From assembly GCA_963753245.1 (NCBI GenBank), contig CAVWBK010000002.1, positions 248,001 through 312,000 on the forward strand: a stretch of 64,000 nt of DNA, read 5' to 3'. Source of the stretch: VRUE01 sp963753245 (GTDB lineage Bacteria; Actinomycetota; Thermoleophilia; Solirubrobacterales; 70-9). Under the pieces are notes generated by a model. The model had not been told where the DNA came from and made no database searches. It saw nothing but the letters and a program-made list of their open reading frames with translations. The position numbers were made by a program, and so were the translations under genes. Positions 41,641-51,391 of the stretch are shown in pieces. The first letter of the stretch is position 1; each line of letters starts with the position of its first letter.

Positions 41641-42501
41641 ATGACCGACGGAGGGCAGATGGAGTACGAGCAGATCAGCTACGAACGCCGCGGCGCCGCG
41701 GCGGTGATCACGATCGAGCGGCCTGAGCGGATGAATGCGATCGGCGCCCGCGCCCACCGCGAGCTGGTCGATGCCTGGGGTCGCTTCCGCGACGACCAGA
41801 CAGCCCTGGTCGGGATCCTGACCGGTGCGGGCGATCGCGCCTTCTGCGCCGGCGGTGACCTGAAGTCCCTCTCAGAGGGAGAGCCGGTCGGACCGCGGAG
41901 CGAGGCCGAGGTCGAGGTTCACAACCGCGGCGAGGCCGACGGCATCCTCGGTCCCTCGCGCTGGACCGACATCCACAAGCCGACGATCGCCGCCGTCAAC
42001 GGGGTCGCCTACGCCGGCGGCCTCGAGTGGGCCTGCTGGTGTCATCTGGCGATCGCCGACGCGCGCGCCAGCTTCGGCGTCACCTGCCGGCGCTGGAACA
42101 TCGGCCTCGCCGACGGCGGCACCCAGCGGCTGCCGCGGATTGTCGGCTGGCGGCGGGCGATGGAGCTGATCGTCACAGGGCGCGTGATCGACAGCGCCGA
42201 GGCACTGGAGATCGGACTCATCAACGAGGTGGTCCCCGACGGGACCTGCCTGGAGCGGGCCTTGGCGCTTGCCGAGACGATCGCGGCCCTGCCCCAGCCG
42301 GCGATTTGCACCGACCTCGAGGCGGCCGAGCGCGGCTGGGGTCGGCCGCTCGAGGAGGGCCTGCGGATCGAGGCCGAGTGCTTTAACCGCCTGCTCACCG
42401 AACCCGAGATTCTCGAGGGCCTGCGCCGCTTCAACGAGCGCGACCATCCCGACCGTGAACCCGGTGGGATGCCCGCGACTCCTGGGCTGCGACGCGACTA
42501 G
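41641..42501 (+). CDS. Enoyl-CoA hydratase/isomerase family protein
   Basis: Crotonase-fold protein of 286 residues. Motifs are ITIERPERMNAIGARAHRELVDAW, GDRAFCAGGDLKSL (oxyanion hole), AAVNGVAYAGGLEWACWCHLAIADARASFG and RLPRIVGWRRAMELIVTGRVIDSAEALEIGLINEVVP. The substrate cannot be assigned. ATG 41641 follows the hydrolase by 3 bases; ATG 41659, just after GGAGGG, is a plausible true start. The stop TAG forms part of the -10 box of cmk. Confidence 0.9.
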   Translation: MTDGGQMEYEQISYERRGAAAVITIERPERMNAIGARAHRELVDAWGRFRDDQTALVGILTGAGDRAFCAGGDLKSLSEGEPVGPRSEAEVEVHNRGEADGILGPSRWTDIHKPTIAAVNGVAYAGGLEWACWCHLAIADARASFGVTCRRWNIGLADGGTQRLPRIVGWRRAMELIVTGRVIDSAEALEIGLINEVVPDGTCLERALALAETIAALPQPAICTDLEAAERGWGRPLEEGLRIEAECFNRLLTEPEILEGLRRFNERDHPDREPGGMPATPGLRRD

Positions 42502-42504
42502 GGT
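42499..42504 (+). promoter_or_regulatory. Candidate -10 box for cmk
   Basis: TAGGGT, overlapping the preceding stop codon, lies 8 bases before ATG 42513. No Shine-Dalgarno sequence is evident. Confidence 0.4.
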
Positions 42505-42512
42505 CAGGCGCG

Positions 42513-43151
42513 ATGCTGATCGCAATCGACGGTCCTGCCGGGGCCGGCAAGTCCTCAGTTGCGCGCGGCGTCGCCGCCGAGCTCGACTTCACCTACCTCG
42601 ACTCGGGCGCGATGTATCGCTGCGTCGCGCTGGCCGCGATCGAGCGCCGGGCCGAGCTCGACAACGCGGAGGCGATGGGGTCGCTCGCGCGCTCGCTGAG
42701 GATCGAGCTAAACGGCGAGCGGGTCGAGCTCGACGGGCGTGACGTGAGCACCGCGATCCGCGCCGCCGAGGTCACCGAGGCCGCCTCGCGGGTCTCGGCT
42801 CTGCGGCCGGTACGCGAGGCGATGGTCGTGGTGCAGCGGCAGCTGATCGCCGGCGGTCGCTATGTCGCCGAGGGGCGAGACATCGGCACCGTGGTCAGTC
42901 CCGACGCGCCGCTCAAGGTCTTCCTCACCGCCAGCCCCGAGGAGCGAGCCCGTCGCCGGGCGAGCCAGAACGGGGAAGACGTCGAGGCTGTGCTCGCGGC
43001 GCAGAAACTGCGCGATGAGCGCGACGAGACACGCGAGCACGGGGCGCTGCGCGCCGCCGAAGACGCCGTCGAGCTCGACACCACCGGCCTCGCGTCCGAG
43101 CAGGTCGTCTCCAGGGTCGTCGCCCTGGCCCGTGAACGGGGCCTGGTGTGA
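42513..43151 (+). CDS. cmk: Cytidylate kinase
   Basis: Phosphorylates CMP and dCMP with ATP. The P-loop is IDGPAGAGKSSVARGVA at the N-terminus, followed by YLDSGAMYRCVAL, GRYVAEGRDIGTVV and FLTASPEERARRR, all typical. It is 212 residues. It overlaps der by 4 bases (GTGA); cmk-der is a widespread pair. Confidence 0.96.
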   Translation: MLIAIDGPAGAGKSSVARGVAAELDFTYLDSGAMYRCVALAAIERRAELDNAEAMGSLARSLRIELNGERVELDGRDVSTAIRAAEVTEAASRVSALRPVREAMVVVQRQLIAGGRYVAEGRDIGTVVSPDAPLKVFLTASPEERARRRASQNGEDVEAVLAAQKLRDERDETREHGALRAAEDAVELDTTGLASEQVVSRVVALARERGLV

Positions 43152-44461
43152 GCCGCCTGCCGACCGTCGCGGTCGTCGGCTTCCCCAACGTCGGCAAGAG
43201 CACCTTGATCAACCGCCTGGCTGGCGGGCGGGAGGCGGTCACCGACGCCGAGCCCGGCGTCACGCGCGATCGCAAGCGGGTGCGCTGCGAGTGGAACGGG
43301 GTTGCCTTCGACCTGCTCGACACCGGTGGGATCGACCTCACCGACGATGACGAGCTGGCCCGCGACATCCAGCGCCAGGCGCGTATCGGGATGGCCGAGG
43401 CCGACCTCGTGATCCTGGTCGCCGACGCCCGCGCCGGGGTGCGGGCCGGGGATGCCGAGCTGGCGAGAACGCTGCGCGGCGCCGGGGTGCCGGTGCTTGT
43501 CGTCGCCAACAAAGTCGACCGGCCCGAGGACGAGCACCTGACCGCCGAGCTCCACAGGCTCGGACTCGGTGAGCCGTTCGCGGTCTCAGCCACGCATGGG
43601 CTCGGCAGCGGCGATCTGCTCGATCGGGTGGTCGAGCTGCTCGGCGACAAGGCCCCCGCCGAGGATGGCGAGGCGCCGACGCGAGTGGCGGTGATCGGCC
43701 GCCCCAACGCCGGCAAGTCCTCGCTGGTCAACGCCTTCCTTGGCTCGGACCGGGTGATCGTCTCCGAGCGCGCCGGCACGACACGGGACGCGATCGACAC
43801 CGAGCTCGAGGTCGATGGGCGGGCACTGCTGCTCGTCGATACCGCCGGCCTGCGACGACGCAATAAGGTCGCCGGCTCGGTCGACTACTACGCCCAGCTG
43901 CGCTCTGAACGCGCCGTCGAGCGTGCCGATGTCGCGATCGTCGTCTGCGACGCTGGCGATGGGGTCACCGCCGAGGACCTGCGGGTCGCCGAGCTGGCGA
44001 TGCGGGCCGGCTGCGCCACCCTGTTGGTGCTAAACAAATGGGACGTCACCCGCACCGACATCGACGACGCTCGGGCCCGGGTCACGCAGAAGTTGCGCCT
44101 GCGCCCGGCGGTGATCACCTGCTCAGCGCTGCGCGGGCGCAACGTCTCGAACCTGCTGCCCAAGGCGCTGGAGCTGGCCGATCGCGCCGCCGAGCGGATC
44201 CCGACGCCGGAGCTGAACCGCTTTGTCGCCGCCGTGGCCGCCAAGACGCCGCCTCCTTCGCGGCGCGGGCGCCGCCTGCGCCTCTATTACGCCGCCCAGG
44301 TCGGCGAGCGGCCGCCGCGGTTTGCGATCCAGGTCAATGACCGCAAGCTGATCTTTCGCGACTGGGCGTATCACCTCGAGAACCGGATGCGGGAGAACTA
44401 CGGGCTCGAGGGGGTGCCGCTGGTGATCGACTTCGTTCCCCACTCCGGTCGCCGGGGCTGA
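43148..44461 (+). CDS. der: Ribosome assembly GTPase Der (EngA)
   Basis: Double-GTPase needed for 50S subunit maturation. The first G domain has GFPNVGKSTLINR, DTGGI and NKVD. The second has GRPNAGKSSLVNAF, DTAGLRRRNKV and NKWD. A C-terminal KH-like domain (RRGRRLRLYYAAQVGERPPRFAIQVND) follows. It is 437 residues. The GTG start lies in the cmk stop. Confidence 0.96.
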   Translation: MSRLPTVAVVGFPNVGKSTLINRLAGGREAVTDAEPGVTRDRKRVRCEWNGVAFDLLDTGGIDLTDDDELARDIQRQARIGMAEADLVILVADARAGVRAGDAELARTLRGAGVPVLVVANKVDRPEDEHLTAELHRLGLGEPFAVSATHGLGSGDLLDRVVELLGDKAPAEDGEAPTRVAVIGRPNAGKSSLVNAFLGSDRVIVSERAGTTRDAIDTELEVDGRALLLVDTAGLRRRNKVAGSVDYYAQLRSERAVERADVAIVVCDAGDGVTAEDLRVAELAMRAGCATLLVLNKWDVTRTDIDDARARVTQKLRLRPAVITCSALRGRNVSNLLPKALELADRAAERIPTPELNRFVAAVAAKTPPPSRRGRRLRLYYAAQVGERPPRFAIQVNDRKLIFRDWAYHLENRMRENYGLEGVPLVIDFVPHSGRRG

Positions 44462-44477
44462 GCGGCGCGCTCTTCAC

Positions 44478-44483
44478 TAGGCT
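44478..44483 (+). promoter_or_regulatory. Candidate -10 box for leaderless metK
   Basis: TAGGCT lies 6 bases before ATG 44490. The gap from der is only 28 bases, so no SAM riboswitch is present. Confidence 0.5.
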
Positions 44484-44489
44484 TTCCAC

Positions 44490-45734
<1,245 letters not shown>

Positions 45735-45749
45735 CCCGGGCGGAGGATC

Positions 45750-47018
45750 CTAGGAGGAGACCTGGAAGCGCACGCCGGCGTGGCGGAAGCGCTCGATAGC
45801 TTCGCTGCCCAGGGCGGCGGCGGGGGTCAGAAAGCCACTGCGTTGCGGAGTCGCTCCTTTCTCGGAAAGCAGAAGGCCGGCCTCGCCGAGCATCTTCGCC
45901 GTCGCCAGATAGCCGGGATGGCCGTCGGCGTCGACATCGACGCGCACGTAGTGACCGGCATCGGTCTTCGCGCTGATCGCCATCTGCCAGGACCAGTCCT
46001 CCATGCGTTGGCCCTGAGGGCCGAAACCCGAGGAGGGCAGCCGCTTGCGCAAGATGCCCGCCACCCCCTGGCGCACCGAGGCCGGGGCCTGGGCCAGCGC
46101 CCGGGTCATCGCCTGGGTGCCGGAGAGGGCGGCGGCCGCGGCGTAGCGCAGCGGCAGGGAGATCGGGCTGCCGGGGATCGCGATTCCCTCGCGATAGCGG
46201 AAGGGGACGAACTCGCGGTCCTCCTCGGCGGCCGCCAGGGCCGCGGTGCGGTGGATCACGGCCGGGTTGATGAAGGCGGCCGGCGCCATCGGAGCGATGA
46301 CGTCGCCTTGGGAGTTGAAGCGGGGCGTGATCGCGATCGGGCTGACATTGCGCACGCGCTGGGCCAGCGCTTGGTCGGGGATCAGGGCTCCCGGGTCGGC
46401 GACCAGCGCGGCGCGCTGGTCGCCGGTGGCCTCCGCCAGGCTTTGCAGGGTGCCGCCCGAGATCACGTCGGCGGGCCCGATTCGACCCTCGGGCTGGTTT
46501 GTCTGCGCGTCGAGATCGACCGCGGCTAGCTCCTCGCTCCAGCGCTCGCGCGCCGTCTGCACCGCGAGCATCACCGCGAGGTCGGCGGGGAGCGCCTCAA
46601 AACCGCTGACATTGACCACCTTGACGCCGGCCTCTGCGGCGCGCTCCTGCGCGGCGTCGATCATCCTGCGCACAAAGGGAATCTCGCCGGTCAGATCCAT
46701 GTAGTGGGTGCCGGCGGCTATGCAGGCCTCGATCACCGGCTCGCCGTAGAGCGTGTAGGGGCCGACCAGATCCAAAACGACGGTGCAGCGCGCCGCCATC
46801 GCCGCCAGGGAGGCGGGTTCGCCGACATCGGCGCTGATGATCTCCGGCGCGCTGACGCCGACCCCCGCCAGGGTGGCGGCGACCCGCTCAGGGTCGCGCC
46901 CGGCGGCGGCCCAGGCGAACTCGTTGTCCGTCGCGCGCTGGGCGAGGTAGGCCGCGACGCCACGCCCGGTGATGCCGGTGGCGCCGAAGACGACGACCGA
47001 GAGGTCCCTGCCGGCCAT
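45750..47018 (-). CDS. Saccharopine dehydrogenase-like / trans-acting enoyl reductase family protein
   Basis: A 422-residue oxidoreductase with an N-terminal Rossmann fold (VVVFGATGITGRGVAAYLAQ) and DLVGPYTLYGEPVIEACIAAGTHYMDLTGE, the hallmark of this family. In mycobacteria some members act with polyketide synthases as trans enoyl reductases, but most are uncharacterised. No lipid synthesis gene adjoins it. ATG 47018 is 2 bases after the stop of the PH-domain gene, so the two form a minus-strand pair. Confidence 0.85.
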   Translation of the reverse strand: MAGRDLSVVVFGATGITGRGVAAYLAQRATDNEFAWAAAGRDPERVAATLAGVGVSAPEIISADVGEPASLAAMAARCTVVLDLVGPYTLYGEPVIEACIAAGTHYMDLTGEIPFVRRMIDAAQERAAEAGVKVVNVSGFEALPADLAVMLAVQTARERWSEELAAVDLDAQTNQPEGRIGPADVISGGTLQSLAEATGDQRAALVADPGALIPDQALAQRVRNVSPIAITPRFNSQGDVIAPMAPAAFINPAVIHRTAALAAAEEDREFVPFRYREGIAIPGSPISLPLRYAAAAALSGTQAMTRALAQAPASVRQGVAGILRKRLPSSGFGPQGQRMEDWSWQMAISAKTDAGHYVRVDVDADGHPGYLATAKMLGEAGLLLSEKGATPQRSGFLTPAAALGSEAIERFRHAGVRFQVSS

Positions 47019-47020
47019 CT

Positions 47021-47563
47021 CTAGGCGGGTGGCTGCGGTTCCCCGGAGGGCGGTGCGCTCGCCGGCGCCTGGGCCTGACCGAGGCCGTGGGAGCCGGCCG
47101 CCGCGGCACCGGTGGCCTGATCGACGCGGTGGACGACCTCACCCGGGTCGGCGACGCCGACGAAGATGAAGTTGTAGTCGTCGGTCGCCGCGGTGTCGAA
47201 GTCGACATCGCCGATCTGCATCAGCCGCTGGTAGATGGTCTGGCGGTAGTTGACGTTCTGAACCCGCTCGAGTCGGGTCTCCTGGATCTCGCGGGAGATG
47301 ATTCCGCGCTTGATGTTGAGCCGGCGATTGGTGATTGTGTAGGTCGTCGCGACCCGCTTGATGAAGCCGATCAGAACGGTCAGGGCGATGATCACCAAGA
47401 CGATCAGGAAAACGCTCGTGCTGCTTGCTCCAACAAGCTTTGCGATCACCCCGATGATCGCGGCGAAGACGATCCCTTTCAAATAGAAGCCTAGAATCGC
47501 GCGCCAGGAGGGGTGCCCCTCAAAGATCACCTGCTCCCCGGCGCTGAGGTTGAGGCTCGTCAT
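47021..47563 (-). CDS. Membrane protein with bacterial PH domain
   Basis: A 180-residue protein. After LSAGEQVIFEGHPSWRAI come two membrane segments (about residues 23-65) and then a bacterial PH-like domain (TTYTITNRRLNIKRGIISREIQETRLERVQNVNYRQTIYQRLMQIGDVDF), ending in a Pro/Ala/Gly-rich tail. The biological role is unknown. Start ATG 47563 (MTSLNLSAGE) is chosen over ATG 47575 because a TATGCT box lies 7 bases before it. Confidence 0.85.
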   Translation of the reverse strand: MTSLNLSAGEQVIFEGHPSWRAILGFYLKGIVFAAIIGVIAKLVGASSTSVFLIVLVIIALTVLIGFIKRVATTYTITNRRLNIKRGIISREIQETRLERVQNVNYRQTIYQRLMQIGDVDFDTAATDDYNFIFVGVADPGEVVHRVDQATGAAAAGSHGLGQAQAPASAPPSGEPQPPA

Positions 47564-47570
47564 CGGCGCC

Positions 47571-47576
47571 AGCATA
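47571..47576 (-). promoter_or_regulatory. Candidate -10 box for the leaderless PH-domain gene
   Basis: On the minus strand TATGCT lies 7 bases before ATG 47563, back to back with the priA box. Confidence 0.5.
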
Positions 47577-47598
47577 CATCGGCATCCGCCGGGCGCCC

Positions 47599-47604
47599 TA
47601 CCGT
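47599..47604 (+). promoter_or_regulatory. Candidate -10 box for leaderless priA
   Basis: TACCGT lies 6 bases before GTG 47611. No ribosome binding site is present. Together with the minus-strand box at 47571-47576 this forms a compact divergent promoter. Confidence 0.45.
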
Positions 47605-47610
47605 GGCCCG

Positions 47611-49803
47611 GTGTCGATCGCCCGAGTCGAGCCGCTGACCAGTGCCCGCGCTCTCAGCGGGCCATTTGACTATCGCCTGCCCGCCGCGATGGAGGACATT
47701 GAGGTGGGCAGCGTCGTGCGCGTGCCCTTCGGTCACCGGCGCATTCTCGGCGTCGTGGTCGAGCGGGCCGAGCGCTCTGAGCTGCCCGCCGAGCGTCTCG
47801 CCGAGCCGATCGAGGCACTCGAGGCCGGAGTCCCGCCGGATCTGGTTCGGCTCGGGCTCTGGCTGGGGCGCGAGTATTGCTCGACCCCCTCGCGCGGCCT
47901 CGCCCTGGTGCTGGCACCGGGAACCGGCGCCGCCGGACAGCGGATCCGCTCGCGGGTCGAGCTGCGCGCTCAGATCACCGCCGGCGGTGAGCGGGCGCTC
48001 GGCGCCGGCGGGCGGCTCGGAATCAAGCAACGGGCCGTCTTGGAGGCGCTCAGCGAGGCCGGCGAGATGTCGGCCGCCGAGCTCGCCAGCGCGGTCGGTG
48101 CCGACCGTGAGGTGCTGCGCCGACTCGAGATCAGGGCGCTGATTACGACCCGCTCTTCACGCCTGCGCCGAGCCCCGGCGGAGCCGGCGATCGGCGCCAG
48201 CGCCGAGCCCCCGGCCCTACTCCCCGAGCAGCGCGCGGCGGTCGGGGAGATCCTCGCCGCGATCGATTCCCAGCCCGCTGCCCACCGCAAACTGCTCCTA
48301 CATGGGGTCACCGGCTCGGGCAAGACCGAGGTCTATCTGGCCGCCGTCGAGGCGACCCTCGCCCGCGGCCGCGGGGCGATCGTGCTGGTTCCCGAGATCG
48401 GCCTCGCTCCGCAGGCGCTGGCCCGGTTCAGGGCACGGCTCGGTGATCGCGTCGCGGTCCTTCACTCGGCGCTCTCTGACGGCGAGCGCTACGACGAGTG
48501 GCGCCGGCTGCGAAGCGGCGAGGCCAGCGTCTGCGTCGGTCCGCGCTCGGCCGTGTTCGCCCCGCTCACCGACCTCGGTCTGATCGTCATCGATGAGGAG
48601 CACGATGCCTCCTATAAGCAGGAGGGCGACCCCTGCTATGACGCCCGCACCGTCGCTCGTCGCCGGGCTCGCGAGGGCGACGCGGTGCTGCTCGCCGGGA
48701 CCGCAACGCCGCGGCCGGAGAGCTGGCTGGAGCTGCCGCGGCTGGAGTTGCCGCGCCGCGTCGACGCGCGTCCGATGCCGCCGGTGGAACTGCTCGATAT
48801 GCGCGGCAGCGACCCGCGCTCAGGGCCCCTGCACCCGGCGACGCTGGCGGCGCTCTCCGAGGTCAGGCGCCGGGGCGCCAAGGCGATTGTGATGATCAAC
48901 CGGCGCGGCTTTTCGCCCTGGCTCACCTGCCGCTCCTGCGGGCATCACTGGGATTGCCCCAACTGCGATGTCTCGCTGATCGTTCACCGCGACGCCCGGC
49001 GCCTGGTCTGCCATCACTGCGCCCACAGCGAGCCGCTGCCCAGAGTCTGCGAGTGTGGCTCGAGCACGTTGGCGCGCAGTGGGGCTGGGACCGAACAACT
49101 CGAGGCCCTGCTCGGCGCGCACCTTGAGCCGATGCCCGTTTTCCGGCTCGACTCCGACACGGTCGCCGCCAAGGGCGCCCACGCCCGCATCCTCGCCGGC
49201 TTTGGCGAGGCCCCCAGCGCGGTCCTGCTCGGCACCCAGATGGTCGCCAAGGGCCACGATTTCCCCGCGGTCACCCTGAGCGTGATCCTCGATGCCGACG
49301 CGACCCTGCGCTTCCCCGACTTTCGCGCCGCGGAGCGCACCTTTGCGATGGTCGCCCAGCTCGCCGGGCGCAGCGGTCGCGGGGCGGCGGGGGGCAGGGT
49401 CCTGGTTCAGACTCTGGCACCACAGGCCCCCAGCATCGTCCACGCCGCGGCCCACGATTCGGCCGGCTTCCTCGCCGGCGAGCTCGAGCGCCGCCGCCTG
49501 CTGCGCTATCCGCCGTTTTCTGATCTGGTCCGGGTCGCGCTTCGGGGTGAGTCCGAGGCGCGGGTCGGGGAGGCTGCCCAGCGGGTGGCGGCCGGGCTCG
49601 CCGAGTCCCTGCCGCCAAGCGCCGAGTTGCTTGGCCCGGCGCCGATGTTCCGCGTTCGCAACCGCTACCGGCGCCGCCTGCTTGTCAAGTCCGAAGACCG
49701 CGAGGCGAGCATCACCGCGGTCAGGGGGGTGGTCGAGCGTCTCGCCGCCGACCGCGCCCTGGCTCGCCAGGTCGCGATCAGCGTCGACGTCGATCCCCAG
49801 TAG
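47611..49803 (+). CDS. priA: Primosomal protein N' (PriA helicase)
   Basis: Helicase that restarts stalled replication forks. A 3'-DNA-binding N-terminal domain is followed by Walker A GVTGSGKTEVYL near residue 231 and IDEEHDASYKQEG (DEEH box) near 327. A zinc-binding insert with eight cysteines (CRSCGHHWDCPNCD and CHHCAHSEPLPRVCECG) starts near 440. Helicase motif V region GTQMVAKGHDFPAV and GRSGRG follow. It is 730 residues, complete. Confidence 0.95.
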   Translation: MSIARVEPLTSARALSGPFDYRLPAAMEDIEVGSVVRVPFGHRRILGVVVERAERSELPAERLAEPIEALEAGVPPDLVRLGLWLGREYCSTPSRGLALVLAPGTGAAGQRIRSRVELRAQITAGGERALGAGGRLGIKQRAVLEALSEAGEMSAAELASAVGADREVLRRLEIRALITTRSSRLRRAPAEPAIGASAEPPALLPEQRAAVGEILAAIDSQPAAHRKLLLHGVTGSGKTEVYLAAVEATLARGRGAIVLVPEIGLAPQALARFRARLGDRVAVLHSALSDGERYDEWRRLRSGEASVCVGPRSAVFAPLTDLGLIVIDEEHDASYKQEGDPCYDARTVARRRAREGDAVLLAGTATPRPESWLELPRLELPRRVDARPMPPVELLDMRGSDPRSGPLHPATLAALSEVRRRGAKAIVMINRRGFSPWLTCRSCGHHWDCPNCDVSLIVHRDARRLVCHHCAHSEPLPRVCECGSSTLARSGAGTEQLEALLGAHLEPMPVFRLDSDTVAAKGAHARILAGFGEAPSAVLLGTQMVAKGHDFPAVTLSVILDADATLRFPDFRAAERTFAMVAQLAGRSGRGAAGGRVLVQTLAPQAPSIVHAAAHDSAGFLAGELERRRLLRYPPFSDLVRVALRGESEARVGEAAQRVAAGLAESLPPSAELLGPAPMFRVRNRYRRRLLVKSEDREASITAVRGVVERLAADRALARQVAISVDVDPQ

Positions 49804-49834
49804 CGCCAACTGTTTGGGCCCCTGGCCCAATCCA

Positions 49835-49840
49835 TACAAT
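49835..49840 (+). promoter_or_regulatory. Candidate -10 box for leaderless def
   Basis: TACAAT, a close match to the -10 consensus, lies 7 bases before GTG 49848. The intervening CGAGGGG could be read as a ribosome binding site but is too close to the start. Confidence 0.5.
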
Positions 49841-49847
49841 CGAGGGG

Positions 49848-50489
49848 GTGAGTGACGAACAGACGATGGGGGCCGATGAGGGCGAGCGCGCCGAGCTCGA
49901 AGCGCGGATCCGCGAGCGTCGCGAGCTGGCGCTCGCTCAGGTCGTCAAGTTCGGCGATCCGGTGCTGAAGAGCAAGGCCTCCGCGGTCGGTGAGTTCGGC
50001 CCCGAGCTGCGGCTTGAGATCGAGCGCATGATCGCGATCATGCGCGACGCGGTCGGGGTCGGGCTGGCCGCGACCCAGGTCGGCATCCTGCGCCGGCTGG
50101 TGGTCTTTCAGGCCGGTGGCAATGACTCGGAGGCAACGGCGCTGATCAACCCCGAGATCGAGTGGCGCTCCAGCGAGCTGGCGATCGCCGAGGAGGGATG
50201 CCTCAGTCTGCCCAGGGTCTCGGTGGAGGTCGAGCGCCCCCTCTACGCGATCATCAGCGGCCTTGATGTCGACGCCGAGCCGGTCAGGATCGAGGCCTCC
50301 GGGCTCGAGGCACGCGTGCTCCAGCACGAGATCGACCACCTCGATGGCGTCCTGATCCTCGACCACGCCCCCCGCGCGCAGCGCAAGGGCGCCCTGCGCG
50401 CGCTGCGCGAAGGCGAGAGTTACAGCCCCCCGCTGGGGGATGAGGACGAGCTCGGCGAAGAGCATCGCGAGCCGCGCACCGACGCGTGA
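49848..50489 (+). CDS. def: Peptide deformylase
   Basis: Metalloenzyme that removes the formyl group from new proteins. The three motifs are GVGLAATQVG, EEGCLSLP and HEIDHLDG, with metal ligands Cys, His and His. The N-terminus has about 30 extra charged residues and the C-terminus an acidic tail, giving 213 residues. It heads def-fmt-rsmB, with a 4-base overlap into fmt. Confidence 0.95.
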   Translation: MSDEQTMGADEGERAELEARIRERRELALAQVVKFGDPVLKSKASAVGEFGPELRLEIERMIAIMRDAVGVGLAATQVGILRRLVVFQAGGNDSEATALINPEIEWRSSELAIAEEGCLSLPRVSVEVERPLYAIISGLDVDAEPVRIEASGLEARVLQHEIDHLDGVLILDHAPRAQRKGALRALREGESYSPPLGDEDELGEEHREPRTDA

Positions 50490-51391
50490 GGACCGTCTAT
50501 CTCGGGACCTCGAGCTTCGCGGCGACGGTGCTGAGCCGCCTCGCCCAGTCCGCCCACCGCCCGGTGCTGGTCATCAGCCCGCCGGACCGGCCCAGGGGCC
50601 GGGGCCAGCGCACCCTGTCCCCGCCCGTGGCCGAGCTCGCCGCCGAGCTTGAGATCGACCTGCTGCAGGTCCAAAAAGCGACCGAGCCGCGGGTGATCGA
50701 GCGGATCCGCGCTGCCGGCGCGCAGGGAGCGGCGATCTGTGCCTTTGGCCAGCTGATCCGCGAGCCGCTGCTCTCCGAGTTGGCGATCCTCAACGTGCAT
50801 CCCTCGCTGCTGCCCCGCTGGCGCGGTGCCGCCCCGATCGAGCGCGCGATCATGGCCGGCGATGCCCGCACCGGGGTCAGCATCATGCGCCTGAGCGAGG
50901 GCCTTGACAGTGGCCCGGTGGCGATGCGCGAGGAGCTCGAGATCGGCGCCGAAGACGACTACGAGACGCTCGCGGGCAAGCTCGCCATCCTCGGCGGGGA
51001 GATGCTCTGCGCCGCCTTTGATCTGCAGGCCGAGGGCGCCCTGAAGTTCGAGGAGCAGGCGGCGCAGGGGGTGATCTACGCCGAGAAGATCGACTCCGCG
51101 GAGCGCCGCCTGGAGCCCGCGCGAGCGGCCGAGGACCTGGCCCGAACCGTGCGGGCGCTGACCCCGCACATCGGCGCCTATCTGCAGACCGCCGGCGGTG
51201 AGCGGCTCGGCGTGCGGCGAGCACGGCCGGTCGATGTCGGCGTGCGCAGCGGCGAGCTGCGCGCCGAGTGGGGGGCACTGCTGCTCGGCTGCGGGCGGGG
51301 TGCGCTGCGACTCGAGGTCGTGCAGCCCCCGGGCGGTAAGCCGATGGCCGCCGAGGCCTACCTGCGCGGCCACTCGCCACCGAAGCTGTGA
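50486..51391 (+). CDS. fmt: Methionyl-tRNA formyltransferase
   Basis: Formylates initiator Met-tRNA from 10-formyltetrahydrofolate. It starts VYLGTSSFAATVL. The folate-binding and catalytic block is ILNVHPSLLPRWRGAAPIERAIMAGDARTGVSIM, with Asn, His and Asp catalytic residues. The C-terminal domain contains IDSAERRLEPARAAEDL. It is 301 residues. GTGA overlaps at both ends couple it to def and rsmB. Confidence 0.95.
   Translation: MRTVYLGTSSFAATVLSRLAQSAHRPVLVISPPDRPRGRGQRTLSPPVAELAAELEIDLLQVQKATEPRVIERIRAAGAQGAAICAFGQLIREPLLSELAILNVHPSLLPRWRGAAPIERAIMAGDARTGVSIMRLSEGLDSGPVAMREELEIGAEDDYETLAGKLAILGGEMLCAAFDLQAEGALKFEEQAAQGVIYAEKIDSAERRLEPARAAEDLARTVRALTPHIGAYLQTAGGERLGVRRARPVDVGVRSGELRAEWGALLLGCGRGALRLEVVQPPGGKPMAAEAYLRGHSPPKL

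Noticed and set aside
44462..44489. SAM riboswitch before metK
   Set aside because: Only 28 bases separate der and metK, too few for any SAM riboswitch class, and the gene looks leaderless.
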